A DNA stretch of 64,000 nt from Flavobacteriaceae bacterium. Lineage in GTDB: Bacteria; Bacteroidota; Bacteroidia; Flavobacteriales; Flavobacteriaceae. Positions 41,515-50,683 of this stretch are shown here, piece by piece. The translations under genes were made by a program, and so were the position numbers. Below the pieces are notes generated by a model that was not told the DNA's origin, did not search any database, and saw nothing but the letters and a program-made list of their open reading frames with translations. The stretch spans positions 124,001-188,000 of the forward strand of contig CANKLE010000001.1 of assembly GCA_947483075.1 (NCBI GenBank). The letters run 5' to 3'. The stretch's first letter is position 1; every line of letters starts with the position of its first letter.

Positions 41515-42678
41515 ATGAGTAAAATATTAATCATAGAAGACGAAGCCGCAATTCGGAGAGTATTATCCAAAATTCTCTCGGAAGAAAGCAGTTCGTACTT
41601 GGTCGAGGAAGCCGCCAATGGGTTGGAAGGCCTCGAAAAAGTGAAAGCTTCCGACTATGATTTGATTTTGTGCGACATCAAAATGCCCAAAATGGATGGC
41701 GTAGAGGTGTTGAATGCGGTAAAGAAAATAAAACCCGAAATTCCCATGGTCATGATTTCTGGCCACGGCGACATGGAAACAGCCATTCAAACCATGCGCA
41801 TGGGCGCCTTTGATTACATCTCAAAACCGCCCGATTTAAATCGGTTATTGAATACGGTGCGCAATGCACTCGATAAAAAACAATTGGTGGTTGAAAACAC
41901 GATTTTAAAAAAAATGGTGAGCCAACAGTATGAAATGATTGGCAGCTCGGCACCGATAGAAAACATTAAAAACATCATTGCCAAAGTGGCACCCACCGAG
42001 GCCCGTGTGCTCATTACCGGCGCCAATGGAACCGGAAAAGAGTTGGTAGCGCGTCAATTGCACGAAAAAAGTGAGCGTTCATCCGCTTCGCTGGTCGAAG
42101 TGAATTGTGCAGCCATTCCTTCAGAGTTGATCGAAAGCGAATTGTTTGGCCACGTAAAAGGCGCCTTTACCTCGGCCGTAAGAGACCGCGCCGGAAAATT
42201 TGAAGCGGCCGATGGCGGCACTTTATTCTTAGACGAAATTGGCGACATGAGTTTATCGGCCCAAGCCAAAGTGTTGCGTGCCTTGCAAGAAAGTATGATT
42301 ACCCGAGTAGGCGCCGACAAAGACATCCGCGTGAATGTACGTGTGGTGGCGGCAACCAATAAAGACCTGAAAAAAGAAATCGAAGCCGGCCGTTTTCGCG
42401 AGGATTTGTACCACCGATTGGCAGTAATTCTCATTCCCGTTCCCACGCTCAATGACCGCCGTGATGATATTCCTGTATTGATTTCACATTTTGCGGCCAA
42501 GATTGCTCAAGAACAAGGAAATTCGCCCAAAGCATTTACTGATTCAGCCATTGAACTCCTTCAAGCCTATGATTGGACCGGAAATATCCGTGAACTCCGA
42601 AATGTAGTAGAGCGCTTAATCATTTTAGGTGGAGCCGAAATATCTGCAAACGATGTCACCCTATTTGCGGCCAAATAA
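41515..42678 (+). CDS. NtrC-like sigma-54 response regulator lacking a DNA-binding domain
   Basis: 387 residues: REC domain (IIEDEAAIRRVL, phospho-Asp in LILCDIKMPKMDG), linker helix, then the AAA+ sigma-54 activation domain with Walker A TGANGTGKELVA, the ESELFGHVKGAFTSA loop (consensus GAFTGA), Walker B GGTLFLDEIGDMS and the R-finger region FREDLYHRLAV. It ends at ISANDVTLFAAK, without the Fis-type helix-turn-helix found in most homologues. Short versions like this are common in Bacteroidota. It may act from solution on sigma-54 polymerase. No cognate kinase nearby. Confidence 0.9.
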   Translation: MSKILIIEDEAAIRRVLSKILSEESSSYLVEEAANGLEGLEKVKASDYDLILCDIKMPKMDGVEVLNAVKKIKPEIPMVMISGHGDMETAIQTMRMGAFDYISKPPDLNRLLNTVRNALDKKQLVVENTILKKMVSQQYEMIGSSAPIENIKNIIAKVAPTEARVLITGANGTGKELVARQLHEKSERSSASLVEVNCAAIPSELIESELFGHVKGAFTSAVRDRAGKFEAADGGTLFLDEIGDMSLSAQAKVLRALQESMITRVGADKDIRVNVRVVAATNKDLKKEIEAGRFREDLYHRLAVILIPVPTLNDRRDDIPVLISHFAAKIAQEQGNSPKAFTDSAIELLQAYDWTGNIRELRNVVERLIILGGAEISANDVTLFAAK

Positions 42679-42717
42679 TATAAATCGAGTTGCTTTTACA
42701 ACTCCCTAACGAACTAC

Positions 42718-43332
42718 ATGAACCTAAAAAAAATACATCCTCAACTGCAACAAGCGCTCATCGAAAATGGGTTGAATGAAGCCAATGAGCTCCAAACGGA
42801 AACCTACTCGACCATAAAAAGTGGCGTGGATGCAGTGGTGCAGTCTAGATCGGGCACGGGCAAAACAACCACACTCGTGTTGCACGTGTTGCAACGCTTA
42901 GACAAAGCCCAAGGCGAGAGTACACGAGCCCTGGTTTTGGTGCACGACCGAGATCAAGTGGTGGCTACTGTTTCGCTGTTTAAAACTTTAGGCAACTACA
43001 TGGATTTGCGCGTCTTTGGGGTACACGAAAAGGGCGACACCGATTTTGATAAAAACCACATTTCCTTGGGAATCGATGTGTTGGTGGGAACGCCCAATAA
43101 AATCAATCAGTTGTTTTCCTCGGCGGGATTCAATATGAACACCATTAAATTTTTTGTGGTGGATGACGCCGACGTGCAATTCCGCAATCGCATGGATGCC
43201 GTGATTCAGCGGTTGGCGATGAGTATCGAAAAAACACAGAAATTATTTTTCACCACCACCATAACCGAACGGGTTGAAGTCTTGGCCGAAAAGATCATGA
43301 TTGAACCGGTATATTTTGAAACAGAAGATTAA
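42718..43332 (+). CDS. Single-domain DEAD/DEAH-box helicase-like protein
   Basis: 204 residues, only the first RecA-like domain of a DEAD-box helicase. Q-motif-like ANELQTETYSTI, Walker A SRSGTGKTTTL, motif Ia ALVLVHD, Ib GTPNKINQL, motif II VDDAD in place of DEAD, motif III region TTTITERVE. The second domain with motifs IV-VI is absent, and the frame ends in a normal stop, so this is not a recent truncation; I recall homologues of this size in flavobacteria. It cannot unwind RNA alone; may bind RNA or ATP as a partner. 13 nt before DUF2007. Confidence 0.85.
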   Translation: MNLKKIHPQLQQALIENGLNEANELQTETYSTIKSGVDAVVQSRSGTGKTTTLVLHVLQRLDKAQGESTRALVLVHDRDQVVATVSLFKTLGNYMDLRVFGVHEKGDTDFDKNHISLGIDVLVGTPNKINQLFSSAGFNMNTIKFFVVDDADVQFRNRMDAVIQRLAMSIEKTQKLFFTTTITERVEVLAEKIMIEPVYFETED

Positions 43333-43345
43333 CTAAATAGTAAAA

Positions 43346-43564
43346 ATGGGACTAATTAAAATATTTTCCGGAAGCGAAATTTTAGCTTTCGGATTGAAAG
43401 AAAAACTTGAAGAAAAAGAAATCGAGGTAGTCATGAAAGACAACATCCAATCGGGTCGTTTGGCCGGATTTGGCACGGCTGATCTGGCGGTTGAATTGTT
43501 CATCCAAGAAAAAGAGTACGGCAAAGCACATCCGGTACTCGAAGAATTTCGCCTCAGTATATAA
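43346..43564 (+). CDS. DUF2007 family protein (putative signal-transducing protein)
   Basis: 72 residues, one DUF2007 domain (KIFSGSEILAFGLKEKLEE, then DLAVELFIQEKEYGKA), a small ferredoxin-like fold related to PII-type proteins. No known function. It sits between the one-domain DEAD-box gene and the ABC-F gene (13 and 16 nt spacers), so the three are likely co-expressed. Confidence 0.85.
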   Translation: MGLIKIFSGSEILAFGLKEKLEEKEIEVVMKDNIQSGRLAGFGTADLAVELFIQEKEYGKAHPVLEEFRLSI

Positions 43565-43580
43565 CCCCTGATCTCAATCG

Positions 43581-45215
43581 ATGATTACTGTAAACGACAT
43601 TTCCGTTCAATTTGGCGGAACCACCTTATTTAGCGACGTTTCATTTGCGATTAATGAAAACGACAAAATAGCCCTAATGGGCAAAAATGGCGCCGGAAAA
43701 TCTACGCTTTTAAAGATTATTGCAGGCGAAAGTAAACCCTCAACTGGGGCTATTTCGGCACCCAAAGAAGCGGTGATTGCCTATTTGCCTCAGCATTTGC
43801 TCACCAAAGACAATCTTTCTGTTTTTGACGAAACGGCCAAAGCCTTTGCCGAGATTTTCGACATGAAAAAAGAGATTGATGAGATCAATGAGCAACTCAC
43901 CATCCGCACCGATTACGAAAGCGATGCCTACATGAAACTCATTGAGCGCGTTTCTGAATTGAGTGAGAAATTTTATGCTGTAGAAGAAATCAATTACGAG
44001 GCAGAAGTAGAAAAGGTCTTGAAAGGCTTGGGTTTTGAGCGCGAAGATTTTGCCCGTCCCACCTCAGAATTTTCTGGAGGTTGGCGCATGCGTATCGAAT
44101 TGGCCAAAATATTGTTGAAAAAACCCGACCTCATTTTGCTCGATGAGCCCACCAACCACATGGACATTGAGAGTATTCAATGGCTGGAAGATTTCTTGAT
44201 CAATTCGGCCAAAGCAGTCGTAGTGATTTCGCACGACCGGGCTTTTGTCGATAACATTACCAACCGCACCATCGAAGTCACGATGGGCCGCATCTACGAT
44301 TACAAAGCCAAGTATTCGCATTACCTCGAATTGCGCAAAGATCGCCGAGTACATCAGCAAAAGGCCTATGACGAACAGCAAAAAATGATAGCCGAAAACA
44401 TGGAATTCATTGAGCGTTTTAAAGGGACTTATTCCAAAACCTTGCAGGTGCAATCGCGGGTAAAGATGCTCGAAAAATTAGATTTGGTTGAGGTAGATGA
44501 AGTCGATACGTCGGCCTTGCGACTCAAGTTTCCGCCCTCACCCCGCAGTGGCCAATACCCGGTGGTGGTCAATGAATTGTCTAAATCCTATGGCGATCAT
44601 GTGGTATTCAAAGCGGCCAATATGGTGATCGAACGCGGACAAAAAGTGGCTTTTGTAGGGAAAAATGGCGAAGGAAAATCAACCATGATCAAAGCCATGA
44701 TGGGCGAGATTAATTTTCAAGGCAAATTAGAAGTGGGACACAACGTACAAATTGGGTATTTTGCCCAAAACCAGGCGTCGTTGTTGGATGAAAACCTGTC
44801 GGTATTTGAAACCATTGACCAAATTGCTGTGGGCGATATTCGCTCAAAAATCAAAGATTTGTTGGGTGCTTTTATGTTTGGCGGCGACGACGTAACCAAA
44901 AAGGTAAAAGTGCTTTCGGGTGGCGAAAAAACCCGTTTGGCCATGATTAAATTATTGTTGGAACCTGTTAATGTATTGATCCTCGATGAGCCCACCAATC
45001 ACTTGGACATGAAGACCAAAGACATCATCAAAGACGCGCTCAAAGACTTTGACGGGACCTTAATTTTGGTGTCGCACGACCGGGATTTCTTGGACGGTTT
45101 GGCCGAAAAAGTATTTGAATTTGGACACAAACGCGTGAAAGAGCACTTTGAAGACATCAAAGGATTTTTGGCATACAAAAAGATGGAGAGTTTGCGCGAA
45201 ATCGAAAAGAAATAG
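43581..45215 (+). CDS. ABC-F family ATPase (EttA/YbiT-like)
   Basis: 544 residues, two ABC domains joined by a long charged linker and no membrane part. First domain: GKNGAGKSTL, EFSGGWRMRIELAK, LILLDEPTNHMD. Second: GKNGEGKSTM, VLSGGEKTRLAMIK, LILDEPTNHLD. The P-site tRNA motif linker (about 240-310) reads FIERFKGTYSKTLQVQSRVK. ABC-F proteins act on the ribosome to rescue or tune translation, or give antibiotic protection. A bidirectional terminator follows. A second ABC-F gene is at 59616. Confidence 0.93.
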   Translation: MITVNDISVQFGGTTLFSDVSFAINENDKIALMGKNGAGKSTLLKIIAGESKPSTGAISAPKEAVIAYLPQHLLTKDNLSVFDETAKAFAEIFDMKKEIDEINEQLTIRTDYESDAYMKLIERVSELSEKFYAVEEINYEAEVEKVLKGLGFEREDFARPTSEFSGGWRMRIELAKILLKKPDLILLDEPTNHMDIESIQWLEDFLINSAKAVVVISHDRAFVDNITNRTIEVTMGRIYDYKAKYSHYLELRKDRRVHQQKAYDEQQKMIAENMEFIERFKGTYSKTLQVQSRVKMLEKLDLVEVDEVDTSALRLKFPPSPRSGQYPVVVNELSKSYGDHVVFKAANMVIERGQKVAFVGKNGEGKSTMIKAMMGEINFQGKLEVGHNVQIGYFAQNQASLLDENLSVFETIDQIAVGDIRSKIKDLLGAFMFGGDDVTKKVKVLSGGEKTRLAMIKLLLEPVNVLILDEPTNHLDMKTKDIIKDALKDFDGTLILVSHDRDFLDGLAEKVFEFGHKRVKEHFEDIKGFLAYKKMESLREIEKK

Positions 45216-45235
45216 TTTCGCCTAATTTTAAATAA

Positions 45236-45267
45236 AAAACCCGTCAAACGATTGCTTGACGGGTTTT
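45236..45267. terminator. Bidirectional Rho-independent terminator
   Basis: Perfect 12-bp stem: AAAACCCGTCAA (45236-45247) with TTGACGGGTTTT (45256-45267), loop 8 nt, A run left and T run right. Serves the ABC-F gene and the convergent T9SS cargo gene. Confidence 0.92.
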
Positions 45268-45286
45268 CTTTTTATAGAAAGAAAAA

Positions 45287-46291
45287 TTATTCTTTTACAA
45301 AACGGATGCGTTCTTGTCCGTTAATTTCTGCGAAGTAAACACCCGAAGTAATATTGGTTAGATCTACGGATGCTCGGTTGCTAAAATCAGCCGTTTGGTT
45401 TTGAATTAACCTTCCGGCTAAATCATAAATACGCACGCTATGAATGGCTATTTTTCCTTGAACTGCCAGGCTTGTATTGGCAGGATTTGGAAATACACAA
45501 AACTGTTGGTTGGCAAATGTGGCGGTGCTCAACGGAATTCCACCCCAGTTGGACGCGTTTCCGGTAAGTGCAAAATTCATCAGTTGTCCATCATAAGCAA
45601 AATTTTCGTCATTGGCTGCGGTGATACTGCTGTTGTTGCCATAAGCAATTCCTTGGTTGAATTTGTAGTACAACAGCAAGTTGTTCTCAAAATTGGGGTT
45701 GGCAATTTCTTCGGTTCCGTTGGCCATAATTGCAGCAATGTCTGAAGCATTAAGGGCTTTGTTCCATAAACTCACTTCGTCAATGTAGCCCGTATGGTAC
45801 CAATTGTAGGCTTGAAATTGAACCAAACCAATTTTAAAAGTCATCGTATTTGAGGCTGGCGCCGAGCCTGAAGCCGCCAGAGTATTGGTTAAGGTATTCC
45901 CTGAATACAGGTTGATTTTGGCTCCATCGTATACAAAAAACAAATGATTCCATTGGTTCAAGATCAAGCCATCGTATAAAATGGTGTATTGCACGCCGGC
46001 AGAGTTTCTAAATCGTGCCTCGATTGAAGTAGCCGATAACTGTATCAAATAAAAATCAAAATTAGATTCGTTGCGGTAGCCGGCAATTCCATTAAACGCC
46101 GGAAAACCAGGATTTGTGTCTTTCGGATATACCTTGCAACTCAAGGTGATTGCTGATTGATTGGCCAATATGTTTTCAGATCCGGCTACGTCAACATAAT
46201 CGTCGATGCCGTCAAAATCTAAGTAATTATCTTGCGCAAATCCACTCAAAGAGGTAAGTATTAGTGCAGAAAAGAGTATTTTTTTTATCAT
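45287..46291 (-). CDS. Secreted LamG-like protein with T9SS type A sorting domain
   Basis: 334 residues. Signal peptide (KKILFSALILTSLSGFAQ), then a concanavalin/LamG-like jelly roll (YLDFDGIDDYVDV at about 22-35, EVSLWNKALNASDIAAIM near 175) and, in the last 75 residues, the type IX secretion signal: FPNPANTSLAVQ, VRIYDLAGRLI and SGVYFAEINGQERIRFVK. It should be exported through the Sec system, cross the outer membrane through the T9SS and be released or anchored. Ligand unknown. A TATGTTTG -7 element is at 46320-46313 with a TTTG 15 nt upstream. Confidence 0.9.
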   Translation of the reverse strand: MIKKILFSALILTSLSGFAQDNYLDFDGIDDYVDVAGSENILANQSAITLSCKVYPKDTNPGFPAFNGIAGYRNESNFDFYLIQLSATSIEARFRNSAGVQYTILYDGLILNQWNHLFFVYDGAKINLYSGNTLTNTLAASGSAPASNTMTFKIGLVQFQAYNWYHTGYIDEVSLWNKALNASDIAAIMANGTEEIANPNFENNLLLYYKFNQGIAYGNNSSITAANDENFAYDGQLMNFALTGNASNWGGIPLSTATFANQQFCVFPNPANTSLAVQGKIAIHSVRIYDLAGRLIQNQTADFSNRASVDLTNITSGVYFAEINGQERIRFVKE

Positions 46292-46487
46292 AGTGCTGGT
46301 GTTTTGTTTTCACAAACATACTGCATTTTATTATACAAAGAAGCAAAAAAAAATGTCAAATACTTCAGTAGTATACAATTGAAAACACAGTTGAAGTTCA
46401 TTTCGAATCGGTTACTCACCGGCGTTTATTTTATAAAACGAGATAAAATAATAGAAAACCAGGCCTGCTAATTACAGAAAAAACTCG

Positions 46488-46518
46488 TTGTAGCCGGGGG
46501 TGAAATCTCCTATATTTG
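46488..46518 (+). promoter_or_regulatory. Promoter of the MATE gene
   Basis: TTG (46488-46490), 20-nt spacer, TATATTTG (46511-46518), a full match; the TTG start codon is 19 nt downstream. An AT-only 9-bp hairpin (46426-46451) lies just upstream. Confidence 0.7.
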
Positions 46519-46537
46519 CCGTTCTAAATTTAGCAAT

Positions 46538-47926
46538 TTGAACTTGTCCCAATACACCAAAGAATTTCGATACAACATCCAGTTGGCCTATCCGGTTATG
46601 CTCGGGATGTTGGGACATACCCTAATCGGTATTGTTGATAACATCATGGTGGGAAAATTGGGAACTTCGCAATTGGCTGCGGTTTCCTTGGGCAACAGTA
46701 TGATTTTTGTGGCGATGTCTTTAGGGATTGGATTTTCTACTGCCATCACACCAATTGTAGCGGAAGCGCAGGGTGAAAAAGATGAAGCCAAAATAAAATC
46801 AGCGTTTCAGCACGGTTTGTTGTTGTGTACAATTTTGGGTTTGTTTTTATTTGTGCTCATCGTGGTTGCCAAACCCGTAATGGAATTATTGCATCAACCC
46901 AAAGAGGTAATCGATTTGGCCAAACCCTATTTGGATTGGGTGGCATTTTCGTTGGTGCCCTTAATAATTTACCAAGGCTATAAACAATTTTCCGACGGCT
47001 TATCGCTCACCAAATATTCGTTATACGCCATTGTAATGGCCAATGTGGTGCACGTATTTTTTAATTATGTCTTGATTTATGGGATTTGGATTTTTCCTAA
47101 ACTAGGCATCGTGGGGGCGGCTATAGGAACCGTAATTTCTCGAATCTTGATGGTAGTGTTTATGCATTATTTACTGCGAAGTAAAACGAGTTTACGACCC
47201 TATTTTAAAGGATTTGGATGGAATGCTATTCAACGCAAAATGGTGGTGAAATTGGTGCGATTGGGATTTCCGTCGGCCATGCAAATGTTATTCGAAGTCG
47301 TGTTATTCACCGCCGGAATTTGGTTGTGCGGCATGTTGGGTAAAACCAGTCAGGCGGCCAATCAAATTGCCTTGAGTTTGGCCTCGATGACGTTTATGTT
47401 TGCCATGGGATTGAGTGTGGTTTCGATGATTCGGGTGAGTAACTACAAAGGCATGCACGATTACAAAGGATTAATTGTTGTGGCACGATCTATTTTTTTA
47501 TTGGCCATTCTATTGGAAATTATTTTTGCTTTGTTTTTTATTTTGTTGCACAACCAACTTCCCTATTTGTTTTTGGACATGGGGCATACAGCGCAGTTTT
47601 TTGATAATGTTGAAGTCATCGCCATTGCCTCAAAATTATTGCTTGTCGCGGCTGTTTTTCAGGTTGCCGACGGGATACAAGTAGTAGTACTGGGAGCTTT
47701 GCGCGGATTGCAAGATGTAAAAATTCCCATGTACCTCACTTTTGTGGCCTATTGGCTCATCGGATTTCCCACTTCCTATTTCTTGGGATTTTATACTTCG
47801 TTAAAAGCCGTTGGCGTATGGATAGGTTTGTGCGCCGGATTAATGGCGGCTGCTTTATTTTTGTATCTTCGCTTTGTAGTGATCACTAGAAAATTGGTGG
47901 CACAGCATTCAGATCCCCTAACTTAA
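46538..47926 (+). CDS. MATE family multidrug efflux transporter
   Basis: 462 residues, 12 membrane helices in two halves; YPVMLGMLGHTLIGIVDNIMVG is the N-terminal family signature (in parts: LGMLGHTLIGIVDNIM). NorM/DinF-type Na+ or H+ antiporter. I use TTG at 46538 as start (NLSQYTKEFRYN...) because the next ATG is 20 codons in, inside helix 1, and because flavobacterial homologues I recall begin the same way. Followed 11 nt later by the prohibitin gene. Confidence 0.93.
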   Translation: MNLSQYTKEFRYNIQLAYPVMLGMLGHTLIGIVDNIMVGKLGTSQLAAVSLGNSMIFVAMSLGIGFSTAITPIVAEAQGEKDEAKIKSAFQHGLLLCTILGLFLFVLIVVAKPVMELLHQPKEVIDLAKPYLDWVAFSLVPLIIYQGYKQFSDGLSLTKYSLYAIVMANVVHVFFNYVLIYGIWIFPKLGIVGAAIGTVISRILMVVFMHYLLRSKTSLRPYFKGFGWNAIQRKMVVKLVRLGFPSAMQMLFEVVLFTAGIWLCGMLGKTSQAANQIALSLASMTFMFAMGLSVVSMIRVSNYKGMHDYKGLIVVARSIFLLAILLEIIFALFFILLHNQLPYLFLDMGHTAQFFDNVEVIAIASKLLLVAAVFQVADGIQVVVLGALRGLQDVKIPMYLTFVAYWLIGFPTSYFLGFYTSLKAVGVWIGLCAGLMAAALFLYLRFVVITRKLVAQHSDPLT

Positions 47927-47937
47927 ACACATTCATT

Positions 47938-48843
47938 ATGATTTTAATTCTCATTTTAGGTATACTCTTACTGGTGGTAAGTTATAGCTTGCAGAGTAAT
48001 GCTTCTCCGTTCTCAAAATATTCCCAAACGGTAAAAATCATTGGGATATTGGTAATTTTATTGGGTTTGTTTTCGTCGATGTTTAAACAAATTGATGCCG
48101 GTAGAGTAGGGGTTCAATCCTTGTACGGAAATGTAGAAAACGACATTTTACCCAGTGGCTTGCACCTGATCAATCCGTTGTTGGATGTCACTGAATTTGA
48201 TATCCAAACCCAAAATTACACCATGTCGGCCATTCATAGCGAAGGCGCGCAAGAAGGAGATGATGCCATTCGGGTTTTGTCAAATGACGGACTCGAAGTG
48301 GTGATTGATTTGACAGTATTGTATCGCATTTCTCCCGAATCAGCTCCCAAAATCTTCAAGCAAATTGGGGTCAATTATACCGACAAAATTGTTCGTCCTG
48401 TTACCCGAACACGTATTCGCGACAACGCGGTTTATTATGATGCCGTGGCCTTGTATTCGTCCAAACGAAACGAATTTCAGGAACGCATTTACAAGAGTAT
48501 CGAAACTGATTTTAAATCTAGAGGCTTGATACTTGAACAATTGCTTATTCGCAATATCAATTTACCAGCCTCGGTAAAGACAACCATTGAGAGCAAAATC
48601 AACGCCGAGCAAGATGCCCAAAAAATGCAGTTTGTTTTGCAAAAAGAAAAACAAGAAGCCGAACGTAAACGAGTTGAAGCGCAAGGGATTGCCGATTACC
48701 AACGCATTATTTCGACAGGATTATCGGATAAGCAATTGCAATACGAGCAAATTAAAGCGCAAAAAGAATTGGCCGCTTCGCCCAACACCAAAATTATTTT
48801 CATGGGCAAAGGCAGCGCCCCCCTAATTTTATCAGACAAATAA
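47938..48843 (+). CDS. Prohibitin/SPFH (band 7) family protein
   Basis: 301 residues. One or two N-terminal hydrophobic segments (LILILGILLLVV, IIGILVILLGLFSSMF), then an SPFH domain (QIDAGRVGVQSLYGNVENDI to FKSRGLILEQLLIRNINLP), and a charged coiled coil (KQEAERKRVEAQGIADYQR). It likely forms ring complexes at the inner membrane, like HflKC or prohibitin, often controlling FtsH. FtsH is not in the window. 16 nt before the small acidic protein gene. Confidence 0.92.
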   Translation: MILILILGILLLVVSYSLQSNASPFSKYSQTVKIIGILVILLGLFSSMFKQIDAGRVGVQSLYGNVENDILPSGLHLINPLLDVTEFDIQTQNYTMSAIHSEGAQEGDDAIRVLSNDGLEVVIDLTVLYRISPESAPKIFKQIGVNYTDKIVRPVTRTRIRDNAVYYDAVALYSSKRNEFQERIYKSIETDFKSRGLILEQLLIRNINLPASVKTTIESKINAEQDAQKMQFVLQKEKQEAERKRVEAQGIADYQRIISTGLSDKQLQYEQIKAQKELAASPNTKIIFMGKGSAPLILSDK

Positions 48844-48859
48844 TAAAAAATAAACGAGC

Positions 48860-49087
48860 ATGGAACTACCTAAATTTTTACTAGGCGACAACACCGACTT
48901 TCCCGAAGATATATTCATCATTCATTTGGATTATCCGCGTTTTATCATCAACCTAAAAGATGACGAAGTTGAGTTTATGGAAGAAGACGAAGACCTAGAC
49001 GAAGCCGAACTCAAGGCCGAAATGGAACAACTCATTACCGAGGCCAATGCGTTTTATGATCGTGAAATTGGCCGCTACGAAGAATAA
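48860..49087 (+). CDS. Small acidic protein of unknown function
   Basis: 75 residues, very acidic, no Cys, no signal peptide. Core EDIFIIHLDYPRFIINL then a run of Asp/Glu (EVEFMEEDEDLDEAELKAEM) and a helix. The close spacing (16 nt) after the prohibitin gene suggests a shared transcript. I do not recognise a named domain; similar small proteins occur in other flavobacteria as far as I recall. Confidence 0.7.
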   Translation: MELPKFLLGDNTDFPEDIFIIHLDYPRFIINLKDDEVEFMEEDEDLDEAELKAEMEQLITEANAFYDREIGRYEE

Positions 49088-49158
49088 GTACTTGGAAAAT
49101 TGATTTCACTTTTTTTATTTTGTATTCCTAATTTTCAACTATAAAATAGATTTTTAGC

Positions 49159-50682
49159 ATGAAAAAAAGCGTTTTGATTGTACTTTTTATGCTTTGTGCA
49201 CTTATGTCACAAGCCCAAACAGGCTATCACCTGAAAATCAATTTAAAAAACTGCAAAGATTCTTTGGTGTACCTCACTTTTTATCAATTCGATAAAACCT
49301 TAATTAAAGATACCTGCACGCACATCAAAAACGGCAAGATTGAATTTAAAGGGTCTTCCCATTTAGACCGAGGAATCTACTCAATAGTGGGCCAACAAAA
49401 ATCAATTTTATTCGATTTTTTTATCGATGACGACACCCAATTTTTAGAACTCAAGAGCGATGCCGAGTTTCTGTATGCCAAAGAGTTAGTAGCCATAAAT
49501 TCGAAGCGCGAGAATGACTTTTTCAATTACATTCGGTTCATTGGCGATCAAAATATCGAAATCGAAAAAGCACTCCAAATTGCCCGGGGTAAGACAAAAA
49601 AAGATTCTACCGACATTGTAACGGCCAAACAAAAAGAAATAGGCAGCCTTATTTCAGCCTATGAAGAGAATTTTTTATCGCAAAACAAAGGCTCCTATAT
49701 CGCTGGAGTGTTGAATTTAAAAATGGATAAACTGCTCAAAGATATTCCCAAAGCCTCCAACGGCCGACCCGATAGTTTGGCGGTGTTTACCTACTTTAAA
49801 AAGCACTATTGGGACGGGGTAGATTTTCAAGACGATGGCAGTGTGCGCAATCCGTTTTTTGCCACCAAACTCAACAAATATTTAGAGAACGTAGTGGTGC
49901 GCCACCCCGATTCAGTATCGGTAGAATTAGATCGGATTATACAAAAAATGAAGCCCGAGTCTACAATGTACAAATTACTTTTAGGGCATTTTATTTACAC
50001 CTACGAAACCTCCAAAATCATGGGCTTTGACCAAGTATTTGTGCACTTGGCCGACACTTATTTCAAGACAGGAAAAGCCAAAGGCATCTACGAAGACGAG
50101 ACGGTTGTCGATAAAATTGTGGAGCGCAGCAACAAAATGAAACCCTTATTGCTGGGTGCCGTTGCGCCCGAATTATACATGATAAAACCCGAAAGCCATC
50201 CGCAATTTGGCCCAATGGGATTTGACAAAGCCACCACTAGCGAAGAGCTCACTAAGTTGTATTATGCCCATCAGGCTGAACTCGAAAAGATGTACGTTAA
50301 ATTGCATGATACCCAAGCCGATTATTTGATTGTGTTATTTTGGGATGTAGATTGTGGCCATTGCCAAACCGAAGTGCCTAAAATTTTGGATGAATACCAC
50401 CAGTTTTTAAAAGATAAAAAAGACGTAAAAGTGTATTCGGTGTATACCCAATATGATTACGACAAATATGCAAAATACATCGCCGAGCACAAATTAGATT
50501 GGATCAACCTTTATGATCCGGTACACTTAAATAACATTCGAGAAAAATATGACGTGTATTCCACGCCGGTAATTTATATCTTGGATAAAAATAAAGTGAT
50601 CAAGGCCAAGAAAATTGGCTCAGAGCAAATCAAAGACATCATCCGAAATATGGAATCCGAGTATAAATCGGCCAAAAAATAA
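49159..50682 (+). CDS. Exported thioredoxin-like protein (DUF4369/DUF5106 type)
   Basis: 507 residues. Signal peptide (KKSVLIVLFMLCALMSQAQ), an N-terminal DUF4369-like beta domain (about 22-115), a central helical DUF5106-like part (120-330) and a C-terminal TlpA/thioredoxin fold (about 370-507) with the redox motif DCGHCQTE and the cis-Pro in YSTPVIYILD. Probably a periplasmic thiol-disulfide protein. The stop is 1 nt from the meaB stop on the other strand. Domain names are from resemblance, the redox fold is clear. Confidence 0.85.
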   Translation: MKKSVLIVLFMLCALMSQAQTGYHLKINLKNCKDSLVYLTFYQFDKTLIKDTCTHIKNGKIEFKGSSHLDRGIYSIVGQQKSILFDFFIDDDTQFLELKSDAEFLYAKELVAINSKRENDFFNYIRFIGDQNIEIEKALQIARGKTKKDSTDIVTAKQKEIGSLISAYEENFLSQNKGSYIAGVLNLKMDKLLKDIPKASNGRPDSLAVFTYFKKHYWDGVDFQDDGSVRNPFFATKLNKYLENVVVRHPDSVSVELDRIIQKMKPESTMYKLLLGHFIYTYETSKIMGFDQVFVHLADTYFKTGKAKGIYEDETVVDKIVERSNKMKPLLLGAVAPELYMIKPESHPQFGPMGFDKATTSEELTKLYYAHQAELEKMYVKLHDTQADYLIVLFWDVDCGHCQTEVPKILDEYHQFLKDKKDVKVYSVYTQYDYDKYAKYIAEHKLDWINLYDPVHLNNIREKYDVYSTPVIYILDKNKVIKAKKIGSEQIKDIIRNMESEYKSAKK

Positions 50683-50683
50683 A

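Noticed and set aside
42684..42710. GAGTTG/CAACTC hairpin between the NtrC-like gene and the DEAD-box-like gene
   Set aside because: Six base pairs and no T run; too weak to call a terminator or attenuator.
46426..46451. AT-only 9-bp hairpin upstream of the MATE gene
   Set aside because: Such stems arise often in AT-rich spacers; there is no T run and no link to a regulator.
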